Shown piece by piece: positions 48,696 to 57,305 of a stretch of 58,995 nt of DNA (positions are counted from its first letter, which is position 1; every line of letters starts with the position of its first letter). Below the pieces are notes generated by a model. It did no database searches and was not told where the DNA came from. It saw only the letters and a list, made by a program, of their open reading frames with translations. The stretch lies in the IMG/VR virus record IMGVR_UViG_3300025536_000017, positions 1 to 58,995 of that record. One strand, 5' to 3'. The position numbers and the translations under genes are program-made. The DNA comes from a virus.

Positions 48696-51210
48696 ATTTC
48701 GCTCCGTCCCATTTCAACCCACGACCGTAAACTCGTTTAACTCGATGATTGCCTTTCCTAGCTTCTTCCTTCTCCTTGTCGCTTGTGCAGTCGCGGATGA
48801 TCTCTGCGTCAACCGCGCTACAGATCGCGTCGTCGATCTCGCGCGGCCGATATTTCTTATTGTTCCTCTGAATCTCGGCCCTAGAGATGCGACCTCTCTG
48901 CCCCTTCATTCCTAATTGCTCAACGATTCGGTTGATTAAAGCCTCGTGCTGGCTTCCAGAGATGTGTTTGCTTGCGCCGCTGTAAAGCGCTTGGGCTGAG
49001 TAGTTTGCAACACCAATGCCCCACAACATGTCCTCGCGAGAAACCTTCAGGCGACCGCAGCTAATGGCCATAATGGCGGCAAGTCGAACCGCCTGCTCTG
49101 GCGTGCGCTTAACGTATTCCTCAATCTTTGGGTGATCGGAAACATAATCAGCAATCATATTGCAATGCTTATTATATGTATTTAGCACCTCATCATCTTC
49201 CCAATCAACCAATATTGGATTTGCAATATCTTTATTGTCACTTGGACCATTGAGCCCAGGCAAATGTTCCGCACCAAATTCGCCGATATTAGTTAGCTGC
49301 TCTACTATGCTGTCACGCGGAATTGGAATCATGGTTGATTTACGATTTGCAATACTCTCGTTCTCATTCTTGCGGGTGATGTTAGACGGCATTTGAATTA
49401 CGAGAAATCGGTTTGCAAATCCGCTCTTGATATCAATACCAGAAAATGCGCTCCAAAATTTATCATGCGTAGACAATCCAACAATGCTAACTGCCGGGTG
49501 CTTGATTGTTGACGCCTCACCTTTGCCGACATCATCGACATATGCCGTCGCCTCATACTTTCCTGTGTTAATTCCCCACAAATCCATCAATATGGTTGAA
49601 ATCAATCTCATGTGCTCGGACGAGCGCGGTCCATTGAATGTTGATATAATGTCGCCGATCTCATCCATAAACAACATAGAGGCAGCGCCGCCTGTTTTAA
49701 TATGCCTTTCCAGTGTGCTTGCAGATGTATAGCGACCCGGCTTGATTCGTGACTTGAATTTATTATTCGCCTTTCTACCTTTTGGCGGATTGTCACAAAC
49801 ATAATCAGTGATCTCACGAATCCATCTATGGATGGAAGCCTTGCCTGAACCGGTGCCACCAAGAAACGCTATGTATGCGTGTAGCCCTGTGCCAGTCTCG
49901 CTCGGCCCGATGAAATGGCGTGCGGTAAAGTTTATCATTACGCCCAATGCGATCACGAATGCCGATGTTCGATTTGGCGTAAGCTTTTTTTCGAGCAACC
50001 AATCGATAATGTCGCCCATGACGCCGTATTGAATATCCGTCAGGTCTGACGGAAACGGTAATAGGCCCTCCACCTCGCTCAGATCGAACAGCCCTGGGAG
50101 AGGTTGCTGCTGCGGCTCTGCGGGCGTCGCCTGTGCGGACTCGGCTAGGGACTGGCCATCCGTGGGTCGATCTTCCTTTGGCGAATCCTGGGCGCTCTCT
50201 GCGGCGCGCTCCACCTCCTCGTCGCTGATCGGCGCAGGATCGTAATGGCGATCGTCGAGCGGGCCTCGTGGCGCTAGCCGACCCTTGCGCAGGCCGGAGC
50301 GGATCGACTTCCGGCATTGCGTCGGTCCGTCATCCTTCCATAAGCCGTTCTGGCGGCACGCGCCCTCGAACGCCGCAAAGATCGGCGCTTCCTCGATCCA
50401 ACCAGCTCCGACCATCGTTCCAAGATGATATGCCTTCGCATTTAGGAAGTTGTTTCGCATCTCCCTCTGTGCGGCGACTTCATCAGCGGCCTTGGTCAAC
50501 GATTCAAGCGCGTATTCGCGTTCGCGCTTTGTGATATCCGTCTTCGTCTTTGGTGGTTCGTTGTTTGGAACCCTCTCTGCGAACTCGGCTTCGAGAGTCC
50601 AGGCCTTGCGCTCATCTACCGTCGCCAGTTCCTCGCCGCGCCTGAATAGCGCCGCCATCAATATAGGAGCTGGATTTATGTCGTCAGATGAACCAGCGAC
50701 TTGTTTCCCAGTGACAGAAAAGTATCGCCTGCCGCGATAAATCTCGATGCGTGCGCCCTTGAAGATTCGCGAGCGCTTGCCGCCTAAGTCCCATTTTCCT
50801 TCGCACAGAAAGTGCAGCCCCTTGTTGCTCGGCGTGATCTCGCAATAGGTCTCCGCGAGCAGTGGCAAAATCCATTCATCGATCTCGCCTTTGTCATTGA
50901 TGCAGCCGTCGATATCGACTGCGGTTATGCCATCGCTCGTAACTCCGCACTCGGGATCGTCGTCTGTGAACGCATAGCCGAGTCCAGCAAGCTCGTTGAA
51001 GTGCGCGCGATAAAAATCCTTGGCAAATTCGTAGCTCGCCCATGAGGCCGGATCACTAGAGCTTCCAGCCCTGCCGGTGAACGGATTGATCGGAACCTTG
51101 CGCGCCTTCTTACCGTCGCCGGCATCGCGAAACTCCCACGCAAGCCATTGGGGGCGGCGCGCAAGTCTCTCAAGCGCCGGGGGTAGGCGCTGTTCATTTG
51201 AATCTGGCAT
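48694..51210 (-). CDS. Primase-polymerase/helicase (NrS-1-like)
   Basis: 838 residues. N-terminal archaeo-eukaryotic-type primase core: VDIDGC with D99 and D101, SNKGLHF (128-134), IEIYRGRRYFSVTG (155-168) and a start RPQWLAWEFRD. This pattern is that of phage NrS-1 primase-polymerase and relatives. Residues ~310-370 are a low-complexity linker. C-terminal ring-helicase-like ATPase: GGTGSGKAS (~450, with Ala where GKT/S is usual), SMLFMDEIGD and IKSGFANRFLVIQ. It would prime and unwind, and may polymerise. No other DNA polymerase is visible. An exact palindrome lies 19 bp upstream. Confidence 0.75.
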   Translation of the reverse strand: MPDSNEQRLPPALERLARRPQWLAWEFRDAGDGKKARKVPINPFTGRAGSSSDPASWASYEFAKDFYRAHFNELAGLGYAFTDDDPECGVTSDGITAVDIDGCINDKGEIDEWILPLLAETYCEITPSNKGLHFLCEGKWDLGGKRSRIFKGARIEIYRGRRYFSVTGKQVAGSSDDINPAPILMAALFRRGEELATVDERKAWTLEAEFAERVPNNEPPKTKTDITKREREYALESLTKAADEVAAQREMRNNFLNAKAYHLGTMVGAGWIEEAPIFAAFEGACRQNGLWKDDGPTQCRKSIRSGLRKGRLAPRGPLDDRHYDPAPISDEEVERAAESAQDSPKEDRPTDGQSLAESAQATPAEPQQQPLPGLFDLSEVEGLLPFPSDLTDIQYGVMGDIIDWLLEKKLTPNRTSAFVIALGVMINFTARHFIGPSETGTGLHAYIAFLGGTGSGKASIHRWIREITDYVCDNPPKGRKANNKFKSRIKPGRYTSASTLERHIKTGGAASMLFMDEIGDIISTFNGPRSSEHMRLISTILMDLWGINTGKYEATAYVDDVGKGEASTIKHPAVSIVGLSTHDKFWSAFSGIDIKSGFANRFLVIQMPSNITRKNENESIANRKSTMIPIPRDSIVEQLTNIGEFGAEHLPGLNGPSDNKDIANPILVDWEDDEVLNTYNKHCNMIADYVSDHPKIEEYVKRTPEQAVRLAAIMAISCGRLKVSREDMLWGIGVANYSAQALYSGASKHISGSQHEALINRIVEQLGMKGQRGRISRAEIQRNNKKYRPREIDDAICSAVDAEIIRDCTSDKEKEEARKGNHRVKRVYGRGLKWDGAK

Positions 51211-51229
51211 GTTCCGCCGGTGATGGGAG

Positions 51230-51243
51230 TCAGAAAGTTCTGA
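51230..51243. promoter_or_regulatory. Palindrome TCAGA-AAGT-TCTGA
   Basis: Exact copy in the gap between the primase gene and the gene before it, 19 bp upstream of ATG 51210; its last base abuts the neighbouring stop. Confidence 0.6.
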
Positions 51244-51627
51244 TTATCGGCCCGCGACCATAGGGCGCGTCAATCTCTTTTCTAGGTCCAAGCCGAATCC
51301 ATCGATAACCTCTTGTAAAAACTTAATCCACTGGTCGCGATCAAGCGCGGCAAGATCGGTTTTTCCGATGCGGTCGAGGTAAGCCCCGGCGCGATCTCCT
51401 GCGGCGATGAGCGCGTCCTGTTCTTGTTTTTCCCACTCTCTTGGGTGCATGCCTACAGCCTCCACCAGATGTTGTGTGTGCGCCTCGCAAGCCCAAGCGA
51501 TTCGCTTTACGCGCGGCGCGACGTGTCGCCCGAACGGCCCGGAGATGCGCCGGCAAACGCAGCAGATCGCAGTCGCCGTGCGATTTTCGGGGAACGATTT
51601 GAGTTTCGTGTTGGTGAGCTGACTCAA
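51244..51627 (-). CDS. DUF6511-like small Cys protein
   Basis: 127 residues. CCVCRRISGPFGRHVAP and ACEAHTQHL near the N-terminus may form a zinc site (two CxxC-like groups and His). The C-terminal part (DLAALDRDQWIKFLQEVIDGFG) is helical. I recall this pattern from alphaproteobacterial phages, annotated only as a DUF. ATGA overlap with the helicase, so it belongs to the replication operon. Confidence 0.6.
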   Translation of the reverse strand: MSQLTNTKLKSFPENRTATAICCVCRRISGPFGRHVAPRVKRIAWACEAHTQHLVEAVGMHPREWEKQEQDALIAAGDRAGAYLDRIGKTDLAALDRDQWIKFLQEVIDGFGLDLEKRLTRPMVAGR

Positions 51628-54572
51628 AACGGAATGTCCTCGTCCATCGTGTAGTAGGATCGGCCAACTTGCTCGTCTGTGATGCGATACTCGCGTTGAA
51701 TCTTTCGCGCCATCGCCATCGCCGATTCGGCCTCAGATGGCGTGCATCCATTGGCGACGGTCTTCAGGCGCAATGCTCGAACGTGATCTATTTTCTTCCC
51801 GCGCTCTGCCTCATATGATGCATTCGGCGGCTCATAAACATAGCTGTCGCGATCATCTGGATAATCTCCCATTTCGACAGAAACCACCTGAGGGTATTTG
51901 CCGTTCATGTGAATGAGCACGCCGGTAACGATTCTCAGCTCGTGCGGCGCGCGCGCAATTCCCTCAGCGACCGTCTTCGGCGCTGGCATTTTGCCGCCGC
52001 GCTGCTTCCACCACATGACGGCTTTGTTTTTGGCGTAGCCTGTATGCTCGAAGCACACCCATTCGCTTGCGCATGTGAAGCCATAGAAATATTCAGCGCG
52101 CATTGAATCGGTGCCGCCGCCAGTTTTGGCGTGGCGCGTGTAGATGGTTTTCGTTATCTGCTTAAATTTCGATTGAGTTTTTTCATTCGACAGGATCGGC
52201 GCGTCTTCGTCCGCGCGCGCTTCGTGTTTAGCTGGATCGTGTGGATAGACATAATTGCATTCAGGACACTCTCTGAGGCGTGACTGAATGTAGCTACGGC
52301 ACTGTGGGCATACCTTGTAGGTTGGCTCCACATCTTCCTGCTTTGATGATCCTGCCTTCTGACCGCGCTTAGGTTTAATCGCGTCTAGCGGACCATGTCG
52401 CGCAACATTTCCAGAGAAATCGAGAATGAGCGCATTCGGCTTTGGCCCTGCCGCAATAGCTGCATGACGGCCTTCCTCGGTCGACAGATCATATCCATCA
52501 GCATAGACGGGCCTGAACGCGCGACCAGTCATTTGCGCATACAGTGATGCAGATAGTGTAGGGCGAAGGTGTGCGAGTAGATCGACATGCGGCGCGTTAA
52601 ATCCGGTTGTGAGAACGCCGACGCTCGTTAGTGCTCGAATGTGACGCGCTTTGAATCCATTTATGAAGCTCGCGCGATCAGAATCGGAAATTCGGCTGTG
52701 GACACATTCACATGAGACGTTGTGGCGTTTGATCTCATCTCGAACCTGTTCGGCATGGTCGATACTAACGCAAAAGATGAGCCAACCTTGCCGGCTGTGC
52801 CCATATTCAACGATCTCCTTAACCGCAGCCTCTACGACCGTTGGGATGCGCGCGCGCTCGTCTAGCTGTTCTTCGTTGAACTCTCCACCTCGCTTGCCGA
52901 TACCGGCCGTGTCAATTTGCGTTAGTGTCGCCTTCGAAATTAGCGGCGACAGGTATCCTTGATTGATTAAGTCAAGCACATTGGCGTCGTAAACGATGTC
53001 ATTAAAGATCGCATCGTCACCTTTTACCAGCGAGCCTGAGTCCAGGCGGAACGGCGTCGCCGTGAATCCGGCGACACGCATATCTGGAACGGCGGTTTTA
53101 CACTCAGAGATGAAGCGCCCATACATGGTTTGCGAGCTGCGAGGAATCAAATGACACTCATCGACCAAGAGAAGATCGAAGCCACCAAGCATACTGACCT
53201 TTTTATAAACGCTTTGAATTGACATAAATAAAATTTGCGATTGACGATCGCGGCGATTAAGTCCAGCGGAGTAAATTCCAGCCGGAGCCTGATTCCATAC
53301 TGAAAAAAGTTCTGCAATATTCTGTCCAACCAGCTCTTTTACATGGGTTACTATCCCGATGCGAATATCAGGAAACGCCTCGATAAGTTCTTTACACAAT
53401 GAAGCGATAACTAAAGACTTTCCGCTGTTGTGGTGAACAACAAAATCCGATGTAAGATAAAGATGATCTCCATCAAGCTCGAATCCAAAAAAATCATCTT
53501 CTCCGATAGGGGATATATCGAATCCAGTAACAAGCGGATTCTTCTTTTGTTGCCTAGGTGACGCTTTTTTTCTTTTGACGCGAGTTGGTATTTGATCTAT
53601 ATCCCCGGATATATGAACGCGATAATATACACCACCAGCGCCAGTTTGGCAGAATTTTTCACACTCAGATACCGATCCAAACATACCAAGACTTCTAACG
53701 ATAAATACAACGTCTTCAGACAATGTTTTTGATTTTGAGATAAAATCGAAACCCTTTCCGTCATAATGCCCATCAGTATCCAATAGTCCGGCCAGAATTT
53801 CCAGTCGCGTGTAGCGCGATCCGGTCTTATATTCGTTAGGAACAAATTTATGCTCAGACCTACAGCCCCATATACCGAGAATCCTCAAGTCAGTTGTCAA
53901 CCTATTTGAACCATTAATCTTATTTGGATCAGAAAAATGAACAGTCCATGCTTTGTTGTCTGAATCCTTTGTTACTCGGTATCTCAGACCAATGCTTTCT
54001 GCATAGTCGCACACTTCATCTAAAACCTCAGCGTCAGCTTTTGTTATTGATGGCTGACCGTTAGTTAGACTGCCATCACCAATCAACGCACCCAATATCC
54101 ACGCCGGTATTATCGGTTCGTCTTTAGGTGAGAAGTTAACCGCAGATCGCCATAATTTACGTAGATGCTTCCAGCTCCTTGACTTACGAAGATAATCGTT
54201 AACAGATATTGATTCTATTCCGCCGGCTTTGGTTGATGATTGAAAATTCTTGCCTTCATTGGTTGTCTTTAGTGATAATATATGACCTTCATTTACAACA
54301 AATTGTTCTCCCTTCTTAGGAGAGATTCTATACATCATTTCTCGTCCACGATGAAGGCGATTAACTACTCTCGGTAGACTGTCTGGCCCAACAAGAGTAT
54401 CTCCAATAACAACGTCTTCAACAAGTTTTGTTGACCCATCAAGCATAATTACGCGAGTTCCTGGCGCGTGGCACCCGGTAGGAAGAACTAAAAGCCCATT
54501 CTTTCCACCATCACTCCAGTATGAGTAAAGCGCATCGATAGCGTCGCGCTGATACTGTCGGCACTGTTTCAT
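51624..54572 (-). CDS. SF2 helicase (DEAD/DEAH type) split by an intein, with zinc ribbon
   Basis: 982 residues. N-terminus MKQCRQYQRDAIDAL and LLVLPTG (27-33), intein 34-382, then SGKSLVIASL completing Walker A (LPTG-SGKS). Next come LLLVDECHLIP (~466-476), VAGFTATPFRLD, and the C-terminal ATPase (VGVLTTGFNAPHVDLLAHLRPT, QMTGRAFRP). A zinc ribbon (CPQCRSY, CPECNYVYP) lies near 755-772, and an acidic end (DEDIPF) could bind partner proteins. It probably acts in replication or recombination. Splicing gives 633 residues. ATGA overlap at both ends. Confidence 0.85.
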   Translation of the reverse strand: MKQCRQYQRDAIDALYSYWSDGGKNGLLVLPTGCHAPGTRVIMLDGSTKLVEDVVIGDTLVGPDSLPRVVNRLHRGREMMYRISPKKGEQFVVNEGHILSLKTTNEGKNFQSSTKAGGIESISVNDYLRKSRSWKHLRKLWRSAVNFSPKDEPIIPAWILGALIGDGSLTNGQPSITKADAEVLDEVCDYAESIGLRYRVTKDSDNKAWTVHFSDPNKINGSNRLTTDLRILGIWGCRSEHKFVPNEYKTGSRYTRLEILAGLLDTDGHYDGKGFDFISKSKTLSEDVVFIVRSLGMFGSVSECEKFCQTGAGGVYYRVHISGDIDQIPTRVKRKKASPRQQKKNPLVTGFDISPIGEDDFFGFELDGDHLYLTSDFVVHHNSGKSLVIASLCKELIEAFPDIRIGIVTHVKELVGQNIAELFSVWNQAPAGIYSAGLNRRDRQSQILFMSIQSVYKKVSMLGGFDLLLVDECHLIPRSSQTMYGRFISECKTAVPDMRVAGFTATPFRLDSGSLVKGDDAIFNDIVYDANVLDLINQGYLSPLISKATLTQIDTAGIGKRGGEFNEEQLDERARIPTVVEAAVKEIVEYGHSRQGWLIFCVSIDHAEQVRDEIKRHNVSCECVHSRISDSDRASFINGFKARHIRALTSVGVLTTGFNAPHVDLLAHLRPTLSASLYAQMTGRAFRPVYADGYDLSTEEGRHAAIAAGPKPNALILDFSGNVARHGPLDAIKPKRGQKAGSSKQEDVEPTYKVCPQCRSYIQSRLRECPECNYVYPHDPAKHEARADEDAPILSNEKTQSKFKQITKTIYTRHAKTGGGTDSMRAEYFYGFTCASEWVCFEHTGYAKNKAVMWWKQRGGKMPAPKTVAEGIARAPHELRIVTGVLIHMNGKYPQVVSVEMGDYPDDRDSYVYEPPNASYEAERGKKIDHVRALRLKTVANGCTPSEAESAMAMARKIQREYRITDEQVGRSYYTMDEDIPF
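53427..54473 (-). mobile_element. Intein with LAGLIDADG endonuclease in the SF2 helicase P-loop
   Basis: 349 codons between LPTG and SGKS. Cys1 (CHAPGTRVIMLDGSTK), VVIGDTLVGPD, block B near NEGHILSLKT, endonuclease motifs WILGALIGDGSL and LEILAGLLDTDG, and the end LYLTSDFVVHHN followed by Ser as +1. All splicing residues (C1, HN, S+1) are present. AT-richer than the helicase. It shares DVVFIVRSLG with the intein in the polyvalent protein but is otherwise divergent, so they are distinct insertions. Confidence 0.93.
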
Positions 54573-55090
54573 CTATATGCCTTCTTCAGCAAACGCTTAT
54601 CCATACCAGGTGTGGGTCTGTAAGCGACGCGCATGTGATATTTACAATACGGCAGGCCAATACTCGCAACATCGCATCCGCAAAAGGCGAAGTCTTCGCT
54701 CCTTGGGTCTCCAATCGGATAGTGGCAGTGCTGTGTTTGAAGATCGGCCAACACGATCATTTTTGGATTTTCATCCGGTAATTCATGGCTTTCTATTACA
54801 TCACAGCGCATTGAATAGCAATCAGAAAAATCTGATTTGAGCGGCGCGTTTTTTTTCAGAATTTTCTTGTTTGAATTAGCCTTTGCTGGCGGATGGCCGT
54901 TGCCTTTTCCGGTTAGCGAAACGTCAAACCCATGCCGGCGCAGCATGTGAACCTTGCCTATAATGGCGTTGCGGGACACACCTAAGCGCTCCACGCAATC
55001 GCTCGTTTTTGTTCCATCGTTCAGCAATCTAATTAGCTCATCGACCTTCTTCCTTGGCCATGATTTCGAATACGGATTACCTTCTCTCAT
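54569..55090 (-). CDS. gcrA: GcrA-like cell-cycle regulator
   Basis: 173 residues from ATG 55090. N-terminal HTH: PYSKSWPRKKVDELIRLLNDG, RLGVSRNAIIGKVHMLRRHG. C-terminal GcrA signature: HCHYPIGDPRSEDFAFCGC, GLPYCKYHMRVAYRP. GcrA, found in Alphaproteobacteria, binds sigma-70 and activates promoters with methylated GANTC. A phage copy could redirect host transcription. It overlaps the nuclease gene before it by 14 bases and the helicase by four. It contains an exact copy of the palindrome. A longer start upstream (ATG 55108) is possible. Confidence 0.87.
   Translation of the reverse strand: MREGNPYSKSWPRKKVDELIRLLNDGTKTSDCVERLGVSRNAIIGKVHMLRRHGFDVSLTGKGNGHPPAKANSNKKILKKNAPLKSDFSDCYSMRCDVIESHELPDENPKMIVLADLQTQHCHYPIGDPRSEDFAFCGCDVASIGLPYCKYHMRVAYRPTPGMDKRLLKKAYR
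54822..54835. promoter_or_regulatory. Palindrome TCAGA-AAAA-TCTGA inside gcrA
   Basis: Exact copy of the dispersed element, identical in spacer to that at 45550; encodes K-S-D-F-S-D. Confidence 0.5.
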
Positions 55091-56021
55091 TGATCCACGT
55101 CGCTCCATTGTGCATACGGTAGGTGACTTTGTAAGCGGATTCGTCGGCATCGATCTGCTCACCAGGAATCAGAGCTGAAATGAAAAGGTGGTCATTGCAA
55201 GCCTCCTTCTGCTCATCTCTTGATATAGGCTTGCTGTGTTTATCGCAGACCCACTCGCCGCCACCGTTTTTTGTCGGCCTCGACCACATGCACGTTCTGC
55301 AATTGCGCTCAGGCATGCCGTTGTTGTGGCATATATCCTTGTGCTTGCACCAGCCGCAGACAAACGCCATCTTGCTGTTGACGTTCTCATGCAGCTTTGC
55401 CGGCGGATGCTCGGCGAATATGATTCGCTCAGCTTTGACGATTAGGCTTATAGAAAATGTCATGTCGTATTGGATGCGAGAGCAATCAATTTCATCGTCG
55501 TTTTTGTTGTGCATCATATAATAACCGCGATCCATGCCGAATAGGTGCATTCCTATTTGGATCTGACCGAAATGTTTTGGCTGTGCAATCTGAACGCCGT
55601 GTTTCTTGACGGCTCTAAAATTCTTTTCGTTGTGCGTCTTACACTCAACGATATGCGGCTTGTTCGGCGCTTCAGGCAATCCCTGCACAACACCGTCGAG
55701 GCGACACACGAAATGGCCTTCGACTTCGGTTTCCTCGAATTGCTTGCCGTTGTCGTCTTTAGTCCAGACATTCATTCCGGCATTGCGTAGATCATCCATC
55801 ATGCGATCTTCCTCGCGATCGCCCGTCTTGAATAATCGAAGCTTGCGGCCGTCAAAAACCTCCGGCGGCGAAACCCATCGAAAATCATAATAGAGTTTGC
55901 GCCAGCAATCCTCTGCGATCGTAGATGCGCCAAGCCGAACCGTGAAAGATGGTCGACGCGATTTCTCGTATGTTCGATAGATCGCCTTGATTGATTGTGG
56001 CGTTAGATCAATTGGAGCCAT
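55077..56021 (-). CDS. PD-(D/E)XK nuclease with C-terminal Cys cluster
   Basis: 314 residues. Core: FVCRLDGVV with D109, then HIVECKTHN with E126 and K128, GQIQIGMHLFGM. This is the Cas4/RecB-like exonuclease pattern of phages. C-terminal cysteines (CGWCKHKDICHNNG, CRTCMW) could hold an iron-sulphur cluster, as in Cas4/AddB relatives. It likely resects ends in replication or recombination, next to the helicase. ATGA-like overlap with gcrA. Confidence 0.8.
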   Translation of the reverse strand: MAPIDLTPQSIKAIYRTYEKSRRPSFTVRLGASTIAEDCWRKLYYDFRWVSPPEVFDGRKLRLFKTGDREEDRMMDDLRNAGMNVWTKDDNGKQFEETEVEGHFVCRLDGVVQGLPEAPNKPHIVECKTHNEKNFRAVKKHGVQIAQPKHFGQIQIGMHLFGMDRGYYMMHNKNDDEIDCSRIQYDMTFSISLIVKAERIIFAEHPPAKLHENVNSKMAFVCGWCKHKDICHNNGMPERNCRTCMWSRPTKNGGGEWVCDKHSKPISRDEQKEACNDHLFISALIPGEQIDADESAYKVTYRMHNGATWINERR

Positions 56022-56022
56022 G

Positions 56023-56067
56023 TCATGTCCTATCGCTGATCTGCCACGGCTTTGTCGGCTCGATCAT
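56023..56067 (-). CDS. Possible 14-residue leader peptide
   Basis: ATG 56067 with AGGAG upstream encodes MIEPTKPWQISDRT and ends in TGACATG, one base before the nuclease start. Too short for confidence. Confidence 0.2.
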   Translation of the reverse strand: MIEPTKPWQISDRT

Positions 56068-56068
56068 T

Positions 56069-56599
56069 TCACGCTCCTGAGTAGTTGTCCTCAACCGCAT
56101 CATCGCTGATATGCGTCTGCTGCGCTGGCGCGTCGGCGGAGAGTTCTGAGAGCGAGTCATAGATCGTTCGTGTCGCAATTACGCGGTTGCCTTCACCAAG
56201 CTGAGTCCCGGCTCGCCGCAGCGCCTCTTTCGCTCTGTCGTTCTCGCGCAGCAGCGCATTCCTGTGGACGTTAATCCCAGCAAGAACCTTCTCCAACCTC
56301 TCCACCTCCGCCCCATAGAACGCGACGACTTCCTTCACGCTCGGGAAGCCGCTTGTCCGACCAGTTTCTGCGAAGATCGCCTTTGCGGCGCGCTGGTCTG
56401 CGGCGAAGCGATCGTCGAGGGCCTTTTGCAGCGTCGCGACGCGGCCTTGGAGGCGGGTGAGTTCGGTGGATTGGGATTCGAGAGCGTCGGCAAGAGACAG
56501 AATAAAGTCATAGTCGAACACGCTCATGTAGACGCTTTTGCCATAGTTTTGGTCTATATGCGCCGCATCGCGCAGTCGCTTCACAAGATTGTCACTCAC
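56069..56599 (-). CDS. Hypothetical 176-residue coiled-coil protein
   Basis: GTG 56599 has AAGGAG seven bases upstream and overlaps the previous stop, deciding the start. Residues ~35-125 form a coiled coil (ADALESQSTELTRLQGRVATLQKAL, YGAEVERLEKVLAG). The tail is acidic (DDAVEDNYSGA). No family recognised; in the replication operon. Confidence 0.55.
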   Translation of the reverse strand: MSDNLVKRLRDAAHIDQNYGKSVYMSVFDYDFILSLADALESQSTELTRLQGRVATLQKALDDRFAADQRAAKAIFAETGRTSGFPSVKEVVAFYGAEVERLEKVLAGINVHRNALLRENDRAKEALRRAGTQLGEGNRVIATRTIYDSLSELSADAPAQQTHISDDAVEDNYSGA

Positions 56600-56804
56600 T
56601 ATCGTTCTCCTTCTTGCTGTCGGCGAGAGGCAACAACTCGACACCAATGATTTCTCGCCCACCGAATTGAGGCTTGTTTGCTCGCATAAAAGCTTCTAAC
56701 TCGGCGGCCTCAATATCGAATGTCTGAAGCCCTTGTTCGACAGGAGCGTTAACGTGCGCGGCGGCGCTTGCATCAAATGTTCGGACAATTACGCGCAGCG
56801 TCAT
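56592..56804 (-). CDS. Hypothetical 70-residue protein
   Basis: ATG 56804 overlaps the previous stop (TGATG). Begins MTLRVIVRTFDASAAAHVNAPVE, with FDIEAAELEAFMRANK. Small alpha/beta; no family recognised. Confidence 0.5.
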   Translation of the reverse strand: MTLRVIVRTFDASAAAHVNAPVEQGLQTFDIEAAELEAFMRANKPQFGGREIIGVELLPLADSKKENDSE

Positions 56805-57109
56805 CACTCCCCCTCCACAATATCCTTCAACGCGGCGATGATGGCGGCGCATGCAAGTTTCCCATGAACGCGCGATGCGTGCGCACATTGCTTTGGTTTA
56901 TTTCCTAAGCTATCCATGCAAATCATCGCACAGCGTCCTTCTCCGGTTTCGAATTTTCCGCTTTGACAAATCGAAAACGCCGCCTTCTCCACCGCGCTCT
57001 CAGGCAAGTCGCTCGCCAGCGCGAGGATGACGCGGCGGGCGCGAAGTTCTGGACTACAAGCGAAATCGTTCTTCTCCGCCGCTTTGATGCAGACTTCAGG
57101 AATGCTCAT
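56804..57109 (-). CDS. Hypothetical 101-residue Cys-rich protein
   Basis: ATG 57109 overlaps the preceding stop (ATGA). Contains VCIKAAEKNDFACSPEL, FSICQSGKFETGEGRCAMICMDSLG and QCAHASRVHGKLACAA; eight Cys in the C-terminal two thirds and several His suggest metal binding. No family recognised. Confidence 0.5.
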   Translation of the reverse strand: MSIPEVCIKAAEKNDFACSPELRARRVILALASDLPESAVEKAAFSICQSGKFETGEGRCAMICMDSLGNKPKQCAHASRVHGKLACAAIIAALKDIVEGE

Positions 57110-57297
57110 TGCCGATTCCTCTGTTCCCATGCCCGCCGCCCGAGCGCCTCGTAAAACCCTGGAGACCAGCTCGGCTTGTCGTGATCCCACTTCGCGCGCA
57201 CCGGCCTGTATCCTGCGGGCGTCGTGTTGTAGAGCGCCGTGCCGACGCTCGTAAGCGCACGACCGATAGTCAGGAGAAGCTGCGCAAGGTAGAGCAT
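57106..57297 (-). CDS. Hypothetical 63-residue protein
   Basis: Hydrophobic N-terminus (MLYLAQLLLTIGRALTSVGTALYN) and a polar, Trp-rich end (WDHDKPSWSPGFYEALGRRAW). May associate with the membrane. AGG lies about eight bases upstream; stop overlaps the next start. Confidence 0.45.
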   Translation of the reverse strand: MLYLAQLLLTIGRALTSVGTALYNTTPAGYRPVRAKWDHDKPSWSPGFYEALGRRAWEQRNRQ

Positions 57298-57305
57298 CTA
57301 ACTGC

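Noticed and set aside
4157-54835. Palindromes as CsrA-binding hairpins
   Set aside because: CsrA prefers GGA in the loop. Only the 21639 copy, read on the coding strand, has GGAT there; the other loops are AT-rich without GGA.
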